Source: Ruminococcaceae bacterium UBA2656 (GTDB taxonomy: Bacteria; Bacillota; Clostridia; Oscillospirales; Acutalibacteraceae). From it: 26,132 nt of DNA. The stretch is taken from the NCBI GenBank assembly GCA_002359465.1, contig DENA01000025.1:22848-48979 (forward strand), written 5' to 3'. A program made the position numbers and the translations under genes. Every line of letters starts with the position of its first letter. Within the stretch, counting starts at the first letter, position 1. This document shows positions 1 to 8,043 of this stretch, piece after piece. The notes beneath the pieces are model-generated. The model saw only the letters and a list, made by a program, of their open reading frames with translations. It was not told the DNA's origin and searched no databases.

Positions 1-437
1 ACCGCCACGCGGGCGTTGTCCCCTACACGGAACGGGCCGAGCACCTTCGCGCCCGAGCCGACCATCACGTTGTCGCCAAGGGTGGGGTGGCGCTTCCCGT
101 GGTCTTTGCCGGTGCCGCCGAGCGTAACACCCTGATAAAGCGTGCAGTTGTCGCCGATGACGGTCGTTTCGCCGATGACCACGCCCATGCCGTGGTCAAT
201 AAACAGCCCCTTGCCGATCTGGGCGCCGGGGTGGATTTCAATGCCCGTCTTATGCCGCGCGCGCTGCGATAAATACCGCGCAATGAATTTCATGTTGTGC
301 TCGTAAAACCAGTGCGCTTTCCGGTAGGCGTGAACCGCCTTAAATCCGGAATAAAGAAAATACACCTCTATTCTGGATCTTGCCGCTGGGTCGCGGTCAA
401 TGACCGAATCAAGTTCTTCTTTCAGGTTTTTAAACAT
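1..437 (-). CDS. cysE: Serine O-acetyltransferase CysE (3' end outside window)
   Basis: CysE transfers acetyl from acetyl-CoA to L-serine, giving O-acetylserine, the first committed step of cysteine synthesis in the cytosol. I translated the minus strand from ATG at 437-435, preceded by a GGAGG ribosome site at about 442-447. The frame is open for 145 codons to the window edge, so the C-terminus is missing (the family is usually about 220-270 residues). Visible are the short helical start ([17 protein letters not shown]), the left-handed beta-helix hexapeptide repeats, the catalytic segment [18 protein letters not shown] and the signature [21 protein letters not shown] cysteine T-box and its own promoter lie directly upstream, so the gene is expressed apart from pgsA and probably responds to uncharged tRNA-Cys. 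Identity is very secure. Confidence 0.95.
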   Translation of the reverse strand, partial: MFKNLKEELDSVIDRDPAARSRIEVYFLYSGFKAVHAYRKAHWFYEHNMKFIARYLSQRARHKTGIEIHPGAQIGKGLFIDHGMGVVIGETTVIGDNCTLYQGVTLGGTGKDHGKRHPTLGDNVMVGSGAKVLGPFRVGDNARVA

Positions 438-450
438 ATCTGCCTCCAAT

Positions 451-494
451 AAAAAAAAGACCGCCCGCGTCCCCGGTCAGGGACGGAGGCGGTC
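451..494 (-). terminator. T-box-controlled intrinsic terminator before cysE
   Basis: On the minus strand the arms GACCGCC (488-494) and GGCGGTC (459-465) pair, with GTCCC/GGGAC inside, followed by a run of T (plus-strand A 451-458). The hairpin competes with the antiterminator containing TGGAACCGCGG, giving premature termination when tRNA-Cys is charged. Confidence 0.85.
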
Positions 495-732
495 GTTATA
501 CCGCGGTTCCACTCCGTTTTATCACTTGTAAGCCTGTAACGGTGCCTGCCGTGCGGAGATACTGATTTCCCCCCGCCTGCTAACGGATGCATTTTGCCGT
601 CCGCTGTGCAAAAAGCGCTTTCAGCCCAGGCGCTTTCTCTCTGATGCCCGCGTTGCGGTTACTTCTTCCGCTCATCGCATTTCCTATCGTACTAAAGCAT
701 TTCCGCTTCTATGGTAAAGCACATTCAGCCTT
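451..732 (-). ncRNA. T-box leader of cysE, specifier UGC (cysteine)
   Basis: The minus strand carries the T-box hallmark TGGAACCGCGG at 501-511, followed by a terminator. Upstream I find a GATGA K-turn side, an AGTA loop-E motif (about 658-661), AGAGAG of the distal bulge (about 637-642) and a distal hairpin AAGCGC...GCGCTT with a CTGGGCTGAAA loop. The 3' side of the specifier loop reads AAAATGCATCCG, where TCCG pairs with CGGA just before AGTA. This puts the specifier triplet TGC (Cys) at 589-591, followed by the usual purine, which agrees with the downstream gene. The 5' end is inferred from the promoter at 739-769. The structure was folded by eye; the T-box call is secure and the specifier is likely. 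Confidence 0.9.
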
Positions 733-738
733 GCAACC

Positions 739-769
739 ATAATAGCAGGGTCTTAAAAGAATGTGACAA
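739..769 (-). promoter_or_regulatory. Promoter of the cysE T-box transcript
   Basis: The minus strand shows TTGTCA (764-769), a 19-nt spacer and TATTAT (739-744) preceded by TGC, an extended -10. It lies between the pgsA stop codon and the start of the T-box structure, so cysE has its own transcript starting near 732. The spacer is longer than ideal, which the extended -10 may offset. Confidence 0.6.
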
Positions 770-812
770 TAGTATATACCAAATAATGAATGAAGTAAAC
801 CCCCGCCAAAAA

Positions 813-1412
813 CTACTTCGTCGTGTTGATCACTCCGATATTCTGCACGATGTAGATCACACCGGAAAGCAGCGCGAAAAAGGTTGCGATCAGAATCAGA
901 ACATAACCGACCCCGTCAAACACCACCGCGCCCGGCACCCCGCCGAAGGTAAGGGGGGAAATCCTTCCAAGTGAAACCAGTTCCTGCACATACTGGAAAA
1001 CAAGGATGGCGGTAATGGCGATGATCTGGCTGACTGTTTTCGTTTTTCCCCACCGGTTGGCGGCGATGACCACGCCGCTGTCAACGGCGACAAGGCGGAT
1101 GGAGGTCACCATAAACTCGCGCGCGATAATTAAAATGACGCACCATGAAGCTGCCAGCCGAAGGTCCACAAAACAGACAAGCGCCGACACAACCAGGATT
1201 TTATCGGCAAGCGGGTCCAGAAATTTCCCGAAATTTGTAACCTGGTTGTTTTTGCGGGCAAGCTTTCCGTCATAGTGGTCGGTCAGCGCCGCGGCGACAA
1301 ACAGGATCGTCGCCCAAAGATAATGGTGCGGAATCTGAGGAATCAAAAGCACTGCAACAAAAAAAGGAACCAGAATTATGCGCATAACGGTTAATTTATT
1401 CGGCAGGTTCAT
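813..1412 (-). CDS. pgsA: CDP-diacylglycerol-glycerol-3-phosphate 3-phosphatidyltransferase
   Basis: This membrane enzyme makes phosphatidylglycerol phosphate from CDP-diacylglycerol and glycerol 3-phosphate, the entry to phosphatidylglycerol and cardiolipin. The 199-residue length fits PgsA. Residues 45-70 carry the CDP-alcohol phosphotransferase signature D(x)2DG(x)2AR(x)8G(x)3D(x)3D, seen as TDHYDGKLAR followed by FGKFLDPLADK. Several hydrophobic segments surround it (about 8-25, 30-43, 75-100, and the C-terminal third), as expected for this integral membrane family. The start overlaps the rimO stop as ATGA, so the two are translationally coupled. No clear terminator follows before the cysE promoter. 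Phosphatidylserine synthase is a less likely alternative, given length and motif context. Confidence 0.93.
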   Translation of the reverse strand: MNLPNKLTVMRIILVPFFVAVLLIPQIPHHYLWATILFVAAALTDHYDGKLARKNNQVTNFGKFLDPLADKILVVSALVCFVDLRLAASWCVILIIAREFMVTSIRLVAVDSGVVIAANRWGKTKTVSQIIAITAILVFQYVQELVSLGRISPLTFGGVPGAVVFDGVGYVLILIATFFALLSGVIYIVQNIGVINTTK

Positions 1413-2755
1413 TCCCGCGCCTCCTCAATCATGATTTCTCCGGTCAGGTCACAGTCTATACATTCTGTTATTTTCACATTCACAAAACTTCCGATTTTCG
1501 GTCTTACGCCTTTTGCCGTAAAGAAGATTTTGCCGTCTATATCGGGGGAATCGGCATAGGAGCGACCGAACCAGCATTCGGCATAACGGTCAAACCCTTC
1601 AACCAGTACGCGGACGGTTTTCCCGACCTGCTTTTCTCCCCATTCCTGCATGATATTCATCTGATCTTCCATAATCAGGTCCATGCGGTGCTGCTTGACC
1701 TCTTCGTCAATCTGGTCCGGCATCTCCGCGGCGGCGGTGCCCTCCTCCTGCGAATAGGTGAAACAGCCGAGCCGTTCAAACCGGATTTCGCGGACAAATT
1801 CCGCAAGCTGTGTAAAGTCCTCTTCCGTTTCGCCGGGAAAACCCGTAATCAGCGTGGTGCGCAAAACCAGATTCGGAATCATTCCGCGCATCTTCTGAAT
1901 CAGCCGGGTCAGCTCCGCGCGGCTTCCCGTGCGGAGCATCGCCTTTAAAAGCCGTTCGCTGCAATGCTGGAGCGGCAAGTCCATATATTTTACGATCTTC
2001 TCCTCCTGAGCAATGGTCTGCAGAAGCTCGTCGGTAATATAGTCGGGATAACAGTATAAAACGCGCACCCAGGAAAGGCCGTCGATTTTACAAAGCTCTT
2101 TTAGCAACCGCGGCAGCTTCAGTTCGCCGTAAAGGTCCCAGCCGTAGCGCGTGGTGTCCTGCGCGATTAAAATCAGCTCTTTCGCGCCCCCGCGGACAAG
2201 TTCCTGCGCTTCACAGACAATGTCCTCCATTGTCCTTGAGCGGTAGTGGCCGCGGATGAACGGAATCGCGCAGTAGGCGCAGCGGTTGTCGCACCCCTCC
2301 GCGATTTTCAAATACGCAAAATGTCCCGGCGTGGAAAGCCGGCGCTCCCCGCTGAGCGGCAGAAGCGTCTTTTCCGGAAAGCTTTCCACCTTCACACCGT
2401 TCAGAGCCTTTTCAATCACCGCGGCAATGTCGCTGTCCGCGCCGATTCCGGCGACGGCGTCCACTTCCGGCAGTTCCTTCAGGATTTCCTCGCGGTAGCG
2501 TTCGGCCAGACAGCCGGTAACGACAATCGCTTTGATTTTCCCCTCCGCCTTCAATCTGGCAAGCTCCAAAATTTCCTCTATGGATTCCTTTTTTGCCGCG
2601 TCGATAAAGCCGCAGGTGTTGACAATCGCAGCGTCCGCAAGGGCGGCGTCATCGCGGATTTCATAGCCCGCCTTCTGCAGCGTCGCCATGATCATCTCGC
2701 CGTCAACCTGATTTTTGGCGCAGCCGAGGCTCACCAGTCCTACACTATATGCCAT
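1409..2755 (-). CDS. rimO: Ribosomal protein S12 methylthiotransferase RimO
   Basis: RimO is a radical-SAM enzyme that adds a methylthio group to a conserved aspartate of ribosomal protein S12. The 448-residue product has the N-terminal UPF0004 domain with cysteines at about 12 (SLGCAKNQVD), 48 (NTCGF) and 82 (TGCLAERY) for the auxiliary cluster. The radical-SAM motif C155-x3-C159-x2-C162 (CDNRCAYCAIP) follows, and a C-terminal TRAM region reaches the end. The opening SLGCAKNQVDGE and the segment AEGCDNRCAYCAIPFIRG favour RimO over MiaB. It starts directly after the recX stop codon without a gap and overlaps pgsA by four bases, so it sits inside the recA-recX-rimO-pgsA unit. Confidence 0.95.
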   Translation of the reverse strand: MAYSVGLVSLGCAKNQVDGEMIMATLQKAGYEIRDDAALADAAIVNTCGFIDAAKKESIEEILELARLKAEGKIKAIVVTGCLAERYREEILKELPEVDAVAGIGADSDIAAVIEKALNGVKVESFPEKTLLPLSGERRLSTPGHFAYLKIAEGCDNRCAYCAIPFIRGHYRSRTMEDIVCEAQELVRGGAKELILIAQDTTRYGWDLYGELKLPRLLKELCKIDGLSWVRVLYCYPDYITDELLQTIAQEEKIVKYMDLPLQHCSERLLKAMLRTGSRAELTRLIQKMRGMIPNLVLRTTLITGFPGETEEDFTQLAEFVREIRFERLGCFTYSQEEGTAAAEMPDQIDEEVKQHRMDLIMEDQMNIMQEWGEKQVGKTVRVLVEGFDRYAECWFGRSYADSPDIDGKIFFTAKGVRPKIGSFVNVKITECIDCDLTGEIMIEEARE

Positions 2756-3367
2756 TTATTTGTCCTCATTTTCAAATTGATTGATCGCGGTGCGGATATC
2801 GTCCCAGCCGTAGCCGAGCCTTTGCAGCGCGGCGATGCTCCGGCGGCGGCCTTTTTCGTCGCCCAGAAGCCGCCCGTATTTCTTATCAATCAGTTCCCTG
2901 ATTTTCTCCACGGGGTCGGGGGCGTTTTCTTCCAGAATCCGCTGTACCAGCTCGTCCTCAATCCCTTTTTGCAGCAGTTCGCGCCGCACGCGGGACGCGG
3001 AATACCCTTTGCGGCGAAACAAATCCGCCGCCAGATTCCGCGCGTATTCTTCATCGTTGACAAGGCCGAGCTCCGCCATATGCCGGGCCGCCGCTTCGGC
3101 TGCTTCCCTTGTGGTCACACGGCTGATTTTGTCCGCGAGTTCCTTTTGCGAATGGCTCCGGTGCTCCAGAAGGTAGAGCGCCTTTTCCCCGGCGCGCCGG
3201 TTTTCGCTCGATAAGATCAGCTCATGAAGCTGCTCGTCGTCTATTTCACGCCCGGGCTTAAAGCCCGATTTCAGAAGCGTTTCCGTGTCGATATTCACGG
3301 CGAATTCACCGTCCAGAAACAGCGCCGAAAGCCCCTTTCTGCGCGGTTCGACCGCTGTAATCAGCAT
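2756..3367 (-). CDS. recX: Regulatory protein RecX
   Basis: RecX binds RecA filaments and modulates recombinase activity. The 203-residue product has the typical three-helix repeats, rich in charged residues, with the family-like stretch ALYLLEHRSHSQKELADKI around residues 64-82 and RELLQKGIEDELV later. The ATG overlaps the recA stop by one base (TGATG), so translation is coupled to recA, the common arrangement for recX. The N-terminal extension of about 60 residues before the first repeat is usual in Firmicutes RecX. Identification rests on both sequence and position. Confidence 0.9.
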   Translation of the reverse strand: MLITAVEPRRKGLSALFLDGEFAVNIDTETLLKSGFKPGREIDDEQLHELILSSENRRAGEKALYLLEHRSHSQKELADKISRVTTREAAEAAARHMAELGLVNDEEYARNLAADLFRRKGYSASRVRRELLQKGIEDELVQRILEENAPDPVEKIRELIDKKYGRLLGDEKGRRRSIAALQRLGYGWDDIRTAINQFENEDK

Positions 3368-4479
3368 CAGTCGTCGGCGGAAATGTCAATGCTTGCGGTT
3401 TTGCTGCGGCTGCTCGTTTTCGCCGGGGCTGGCGGCGCCACCTCCACCGGTTTGACCGCGGGGCCGGACGCCGGGGGATTCTTTGTGAAAAGCTTCAGCA
3501 TATTTTCTTTGACAAGGCCCTCCACTTCACCGGCAATGTCGGGGTTTTCCGCCAGAAAGATCTTCGAATTGTCACGGCCCTGCCCGAGCCGCGTTTCCTT
3601 ATAGGAGAACCATGCGCCGCTCTTCTGAATAATCTCAAGCTTTACCGCAAGATCCAGCAGTTCCCCTTCACGGGAAATGCCCTTGCCGTACATTACGTCA
3701 AACTCCGCCTCGCGGAACGGCGGGGCGATTTTATTTTTTACGACCTTCGCGCGGGGGCGCGAGCCGATCATTTCGGTACCGTTTTTCAGCGTTTCGATTT
3801 TACGGATATCAATTCTTACTGAGGCGTAGAATTTCAGCGCGCGGCCGCCGGGGGTTACCTCCGGGCTGCCGTACATCACGCCAACCTTTTCACGGAGCTG
3901 ATTGATAAAGATGGCGACGCAGCTCGATTTGGAAATCGCGCCGGCAAGCTTGCGCAGCGCCTGACTCATCAGGCGGGCCTGCAGGCCGACATGGCTGTCG
4001 CCCATCTCCCCCTCGATTTCGGCGCGCGGCACAAGAGCCGCCACCGAGTCGACGACGATCACGTCAATCGCGCCGGAGCGCACAAGCGCCTCGGTAATTT
4101 CGAGCGCCTGCTCGCCGGTGTCCGGCTGGGAAACCAGCAGAGAATCCACATCCACGCCAAGGGCGCGGGCGTAGACGGGGTCAAGCGCGTGTTCCACGTC
4201 GATAAACGCGGCGTTGCCGCCGTTTTTCTGCCCCTGCGCAATACAGTGGAGGGCAAGCGTGGTTTTTCCGGAGCTTTCCGGCCCGTAAATCTCGGCGATA
4301 CGGCCGCGCGGAAGGCCGCCGATGCCAAGCGCCAGATCCAACGACAGGGAACCGGTTGGGATAGCCTCCACGTGCATGGCCTCATTCTGCCCAAGACGCA
4401 TAACCGCGCCTTTGCCGAACTGTTTTTCAATCTGTGCCAGCGCCGTTTCAAGCGCCGCGTTTCTGTCTGTCGCCATCAT
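3367..4479 (-). CDS. recA: Recombinase RecA
   Basis: RecA forms ATP-dependent filaments on single-stranded DNA, drives strand exchange and triggers LexA self-cleavage in the SOS response. The 370-residue product has the Walker A motif GPESSGKTT (about 66-74), the Walker B region [13 protein letters not shown], the L1/L2 segments including [22 protein letters not shown], and the signature [14 protein letters not shown]. The C-terminal tail is somewhat long, rich in proline and alanine, and ends acidic (SADD), like other RecA tails. Two ATG codons are adjacent; the first has a GGAGG site close upstream. The gene has its own promoter, an SOS-type box and a roughly 170-nt leader with an unusual hairpin element, and it heads the recX-rimO-pgsA unit. 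Confidence 0.98.
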   Translation of the reverse strand: MMATDRNAALETALAQIEKQFGKGAVMRLGQNEAMHVEAIPTGSLSLDLALGIGGLPRGRIAEIYGPESSGKTTLALHCIAQGQKNGGNAAFIDVEHALDPVYARALGVDVDSLLVSQPDTGEQALEITEALVRSGAIDVIVVDSVAALVPRAEIEGEMGDSHVGLQARLMSQALRKLAGAISKSSCVAIFINQLREKVGVMYGSPEVTPGGRALKFYASVRIDIRKIETLKNGTEMIGSRPRAKVVKNKIAPPFREAEFDVMYGKGISREGELLDLAVKLEIIQKSGAWFSYKETRLGQGRDNSKIFLAENPDIAGEVEGLVKENMLKLFTKNPPASGPAVKPVEVAPPAPAKTSSRSKTASIDISADD

Positions 4480-4581
4480 TTTCCTCCGGTTTTATGACAG
4501 GCCGCGGTCCGGCGGACGCTTTTCCGCAGCCTCAAATTTGTGCTCTTAGCAGCTAGCAATCACAAAAATACAGTGGAATAA

Positions 4582-4654
4582 ATTTCGTTATCTCCCCGCC
4601 GGGGGCGGGGAGATATCGTCGGTTTTCCCGATCTTGTTTAAAATTGCTATAATA
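4582..4654 (-). other. Hairpin element in the recA leader (copy 1 of 2)
   Basis: Just after the predicted recA start site the minus strand reads TATTATAGCAATTT, then about 22 less conserved bases, then a hairpin at 4586-4618. Its arms TATCTCCCCGCC and GGCGGGGAGATA pair perfectly around a CCC loop, flanked by an outer CG/CG pair across an A-A mismatch. The downstream flank is ACGAAAT. An element of the same layout lies in the AraC-regulator leader at 15841-15915. No U-run follows on either strand, so it is not an ordinary intrinsic terminator. The function is unknown to me: leader RNA structure or a dispersed palindromic repeat are both possible. Confidence 0.7.
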
Positions 4655-4657
4655 AAA

Positions 4658-4686
4658 ATTATACCGTATTTTCCATTGAAAATCAA
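4658..4686 (-). promoter_or_regulatory. recA promoter
   Basis: The minus strand shows TTGATT (4681-4686), exactly 17 nt, and a perfect TATAAT (4658-4663), a strong sigma-A-type promoter. Transcription should start near 4651, giving a leader of about 170 nt before the recA ATG. It lies downstream of the prmC stop codon, so recA need not depend on the upstream operon. Confidence 0.85.
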
Positions 4687-4703
4687 TACATCGGAAGAAA
4701 ATT

Positions 4704-4717
4704 CGAACAAATGTTTA
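4704..4717. promoter_or_regulatory. LexA-type SOS box upstream of recA
   Basis: The plus strand reads CGAACAAATGTTTA, matching the Firmicutes SOS box CGAAC-N4-GTTCG in the first half and GTT of the second. It lies 17 nt upstream of the recA -35 hexamer and overlaps the prmC stop codon. LexA control of recA is well established in Firmicutes; use of this site here is inference. Confidence 0.7.
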
Positions 4718-5569
4718 ATCGCTTTCATGGATTCCCGTGACGACCCGCTCAATGCCGTTAAAATCCTTTGAAATGCGGATTTCGGTCAAACCGGCGGACT
4801 GAAAAAGCGCCGCGACCCGCGCGGCCTGCCCCTCGCCGACCTCTACCGCCGCCGCGCCGCCGCGTTTCAGCTTCGGCAGCCAGATAGACGCAATTGCGCG
4901 GTAAAACAAAAGGCCGTCCTCTCCCCCGAAAAGCGCTGTGCGCGGCTCCCGCCGCACCTCGGTCTGGAGCGTTTCCAGCTCGCCGGCGGCCACATAAGGG
5001 GGGTTCGACACAATGCAGTCGGGTAAAGGAAATTTCTCCGCGCTTTCCGGCTTTAAAATATCCGCCTGAACGGGCTTTACATTCCGGAATCCCGTATTTC
5101 GGATATTGGTACAGAGATACGAAAACGCCTCATCGTAAAGCTCCGCCGCGTAAACCGAAGCGCGGGGAAGCAGCGAAGCCAGCCCCAGCGCCACCGCGCC
5201 GGAACCGGAGCAGAGGTCGATGATCTCCGGGCCTTCCGCGCCGTCCGTCAGCCGTGCCGCCGCACGGACCAGAAGCTCGGTTTCCTCCCGCGGAACCAGT
5301 ACGCCCTCGCCGACTTTCAGCGTAAGGCCCATAAAGGGCCAGCTGCCCAGAATATACTGCAGCGGCCTGCCGCCCGCGCGTTCGCGCGCCAGACGGAGAT
5401 ATTCCTCCGCCTGTTCCTCCCCGGCGGTTTCGCCGGAATGAATCACCCGCGCCTGCCGGTCAAGGCCGAACACCTTTTGGAAAAGGCACGCCGCGTCAAA
5501 TGCGGGGCTTTCGTTCCCCGCCCCGGAAAGAAGGCTTTTTCCCATCCGGTATGCTTCGCCTAAAGTCAA
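4715..5569 (-). CDS. prmC: Peptide chain release factor N5-glutamine methyltransferase PrmC
   Basis: PrmC methylates the glutamine of the GGQ motif in release factors 1 and 2. The 284-residue product has an N-terminal helical domain, the PREETE version of the substrate-loop motif (93-98), the SAM-binding motif DLCSGSGAV (118-126) and the catalytic SNPPYV (188-193), all diagnostic. The start I prefer is TTG at 5569, since the resulting MTLGEAYRMG matches the family N-terminus. No in-frame ATG lies upstream, because the frame closes at the stop of the DUF1385 gene. An internal ATG at 5545 is the alternative. It follows DUF1385 by 24 nt, a frequent pairing, but prfA is not next to it here. Confidence 0.93.
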   Translation of the reverse strand: MTLGEAYRMGKSLLSGAGNESPAFDAACLFQKVFGLDRQARVIHSGETAGEEQAEEYLRLARERAGGRPLQYILGSWPFMGLTLKVGEGVLVPREETELLVRAAARLTDGAEGPEIIDLCSGSGAVALGLASLLPRASVYAAELYDEAFSYLCTNIRNTGFRNVKPVQADILKPESAEKFPLPDCIVSNPPYVAAGELETLQTEVRREPRTALFGGEDGLLFYRAIASIWLPKLKRGGAAAVEVGEGQAARVAALFQSAGLTEIRISKDFNGIERVVTGIHESD

Positions 5570-5593
5570 GCTGTTACACCCGCTTTTCTCATC

Positions 5594-6553
5594 TTAGTCG
5601 CCGATTTTTATTTTATCCTCTCCGTTTTCCGGGATGACCCTTTTCATGGCTTCGATTGCCACCTCGATCATGCTGTCATCCGGTTCCTTGGTGGTAATCC
5701 GCTGCACCCACAGACCCGGCGCGGAGATGATGTGGGTGGCGGTATTGTCGCAACGACCGCACAGACGGATAAATTCATAGCCGACGCCCACGATAACCGG
5801 AATGCACAGGATTTTCACAATCGTTCTGACAAACGGGTTGCCAAACGGAATAAAAAATCCCACAATAATACCCAGAATCAGCATGATCACCAGAAAGCTT
5901 GTCCCGCAGCGCGGATGGAACCGGCTGTGTTTACGCACGTTTGCAACGGTCAGCTCCTCGTTGTTTTCATAGCAGAAGATCGTCTTATGTTCCGCGCCGT
6001 GATACTGGAAAAGCCTGTGGATTTCCGGCATGCGCGAACAAAAATAAATGTATGCGATAAAAATCGCAATGCGCATGACGCCCTCTACGAGGGAGCGCCA
6101 CGGCGCGATCGACGGACCCGCCGCATAATCGCGGATCAGGTTAAAGATAATGGTCGGCAAAAAGAAAAACAGTCCCACCGCGAGCAAAAGGCCCAGCACG
6201 GTGCTCGCGACCATAATCACGTTCATCATTTTATCGCCGAAGGTCTTTTCGACCCATTTGTCAAATTTAGACGGCTCCTCGTCCTCTTCCAGCCCGGCCT
6301 TGTCAACGGAATAGGAAAGCGCCTTGTAGCCCACGGAAAGCGAATCGATAAAGCCCGCGATTCCGCGCAGCAGCGGCAGGCGCATAATGGAATATTTATC
6401 CTTTATAAAGGTGGTGCCCATTTCCTCCGTGGAGATAGTTCCGTCGCTCATGCGCACGGCGACCTCGGTCTTCTTCGGGCCGCGCATCAAAATTCCCTCT
6501 ATCAGCGCCTGCCCCCCGATGGACGTGATGCATTTTGTCTTTTCTCTAGCCAT
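5594..6553 (-). CDS. DUF1385 family membrane protein (YqhQ-like)
   Basis: This 319-residue protein belongs to the DUF1385/YqhQ family of Firmicutes, often found beside prmC and release factor genes; its biochemical role is not established. The family opening is clear (SIGGQALIEGILMRGP), as are EHKTIFCYENN and the conserved RFHPRCGTSFL. At least three hydrophobic segments are visible (about 112-137 as VIMVASTVLGLLLAVGLFFF, about 155-172, and two close together around 220-260), so it is an integral membrane protein. The ATG overlaps the end of the upstream kinase gene by eight bases with an AAAGGAA ribosome site, so it is probably co-transcribed and coupled. It then runs into prmC. Confidence 0.85.
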   Translation of the reverse strand: MAREKTKCITSIGGQALIEGILMRGPKKTEVAVRMSDGTISTEEMGTTFIKDKYSIMRLPLLRGIAGFIDSLSVGYKALSYSVDKAGLEEDEEPSKFDKWVEKTFGDKMMNVIMVASTVLGLLLAVGLFFFLPTIIFNLIRDYAAGPSIAPWRSLVEGVMRIAIFIAYIYFCSRMPEIHRLFQYHGAEHKTIFCYENNEELTVANVRKHSRFHPRCGTSFLVIMLILGIIVGFFIPFGNPFVRTIVKILCIPVIVGVGYEFIRLCGRCDNTATHIISAPGLWVQRITTKEPDDSMIEVAIEAMKRVIPENGEDKIKIGD

Positions 6554-8015
6554 TATTTTCGGAATTCCTTTCTTCGTTCAGAGTCTCGTCGGACTGAGGC
6601 TGGTTTTCCAGCTGCCGCAGGGTCGGTATCAAAATCGTAACGGCGGTGCCTATGTTTTCATGGCTCTCAATATCCAGGCTGCCGCTGTGGAGCTTCATGA
6701 TTTCGTCGGCGAGCGCCAGGCCGATGCCGGAGCCGCGGATGGTCTGATTCGCCTTGTAAAATTTCTTTTTGACGTTCGGCAGATGCTCGGCCGGAATCCC
6801 GCAGCCGTTGTCGCTGATGACAACGCGGATAAATCCGCCGGATTCCGTCACGGTCACGCTGATGGTGCCGCCCTCTTCGGTATATTTCAGGGCGTTGTCA
6901 ATGATATTGACAAATACCTGCCTTAAACGGTTGATATCGCCCAGAACCGGCGAAAGCATGGCGGGTTCCTCGTAAAGCAGGAACTTATGCTCCATATGCG
7001 CGCGCTCGCTGAACATATAGACCGCCTCACCCAATTCTGCAAGAATGTCGATTTTGTCCATGGTCAGCGTCATGCGCCCGCTCTGCATGCGGGAAAAGTC
7101 GAGCAGTTCCTCCACAATGCCGGACAGGCGTTCCGATTCGCGGATAATGATACCCATGCCGCGGTCAAGCGTTTCCTTGTCGTTCCCGCCGCTCTGCATG
7201 GTCTCCGCCCAGCCCTTGATGGCGGTGAGCGGCGTGCGCAGTTCGTGGGACACCGAGGAGATAAAGTCATTTTTTAATTTTTCGGCTGCGCCAAGTTCGT
7301 CGGCCATGTCGTTGATATTGTCGCAGAGCTGACCGATTTCATCGTCGTTGGTTTTTTCTATTCTCGCCTTGAAGTCGCCCTGCGCAATCCGCTTGGCGGT
7401 CGCGCCGATTTCCTTAATAGGCGTAATGATCGAATTCATAAAATAATAGCTGGATACGATGACAAACAGGATGATCAGCAGTCCCGCAAGAATCAGCGTT
7501 CCTAAAATAATGGCGACCTGCTTGTCGGCCTCTTCGAGCGAAACCACATAGCGGATGGCGCCGACAAATCCGCCTTCATTGTTGCGCATCACGCGCGTAA
7601 CGGCAATGACCTTTTCCCCGCTGGTCAGGCTGCCCGTCCATGTCCCGTAGCCGTCCGCGCTGTTCAGAGCAAACTTGTAGTCCGGCATAGGCTGGCTTTC
7701 GTCCGGCGCGAAGCCGATGGAGGTGATGATGATTTTCCCGTTTGAATTGAACACCATCAGCTCCATGCTCTCTTTGCCCGGAAAGTTTTCAACATAGTTA
7801 CGGGCGGCGGTGCTGAATTCCTGCGGCGATTTCCTTCCGTAGTCCGCGAACACGTTGGTAAGCTCGTCGGAGCGGCTGCTCAGCGCTGTTTGAATTCCAT
7901 TGTAGACATAGCCGCGTATAACATAGGAAAGGATGAGAATCAGCGTAATCAGAATGAGCAGTATTACGCCCAGACTATTTAATAGCCAGCGTCTTGTAAT
8001 ACCGGTCGTTTTCAT
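6546..8015 (-). CDS. Sensor histidine kinase, PhoR/ResE type
   Basis: This is a membrane kinase partnered with the regulator encoded just upstream. I chose ATG at 8015 (MKTTGITRRWLLNS) because a GGGGG ribosome site precedes it and a longer start would run into the regulator gene; this gives 489 residues. The order is TM1 (about 10-32), an extracytoplasmic sensor region of about 130 residues, TM2 (about 168-191), HAMP (about 192-245), HisKA with the phospho-accepting His257 in SSVSHELRTPLTAIKGW, then HATPase with N box NIIDNALKYT (about 371-380), DNGCGIP (about 402-408) and GSGIGLAL (about 428-435). All catalytic motifs are intact. The signal is unknown; an extracellular lipoprotein encoded two genes upstream may take part. 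Confidence 0.93.
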   Translation of the reverse strand: MKTTGITRRWLLNSLGVILLILITLILILSYVIRGYVYNGIQTALSSRSDELTNVFADYGRKSPQEFSTAARNYVENFPGKESMELMVFNSNGKIIITSIGFAPDESQPMPDYKFALNSADGYGTWTGSLTSGEKVIAVTRVMRNNEGGFVGAIRYVVSLEEADKQVAIILGTLILAGLLIILFVIVSSYYFMNSIITPIKEIGATAKRIAQGDFKARIEKTNDDEIGQLCDNINDMADELGAAEKLKNDFISSVSHELRTPLTAIKGWAETMQSGGNDKETLDRGMGIIIRESERLSGIVEELLDFSRMQSGRMTLTMDKIDILAELGEAVYMFSERAHMEHKFLLYEEPAMLSPVLGDINRLRQVFVNIIDNALKYTEEGGTISVTVTESGGFIRVVISDNGCGIPAEHLPNVKKKFYKANQTIRGSGIGLALADEIMKLHSGSLDIESHENIGTAVTILIPTLRQLENQPQSDETLNEERNSENNG

Positions 8016-8043
8016 ACTGATTCCCCCTTTCCGGATTAAGCTG

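Noticed and set aside
711..974. Plus-strand open frame of 87 codons over the cysE promoter and the pgsA end
   Set aside because: It is antisense to pgsA and to a promoter, and no ribosome site was found.
2246..3214. Long plus-strand open frame (322 codons) opposite rimO and recX
   Set aside because: It is antisense to two clearly identified genes, has no recognisable domain or ribosome site, and such frames are expected from GC-biased third positions.
4586..4618. recA leader hairpin considered as an ordinary intrinsic terminator
   Set aside because: Neither strand shows a U-run after the stem, it lies just after the recA promoter, and the same element recurs at another leader.
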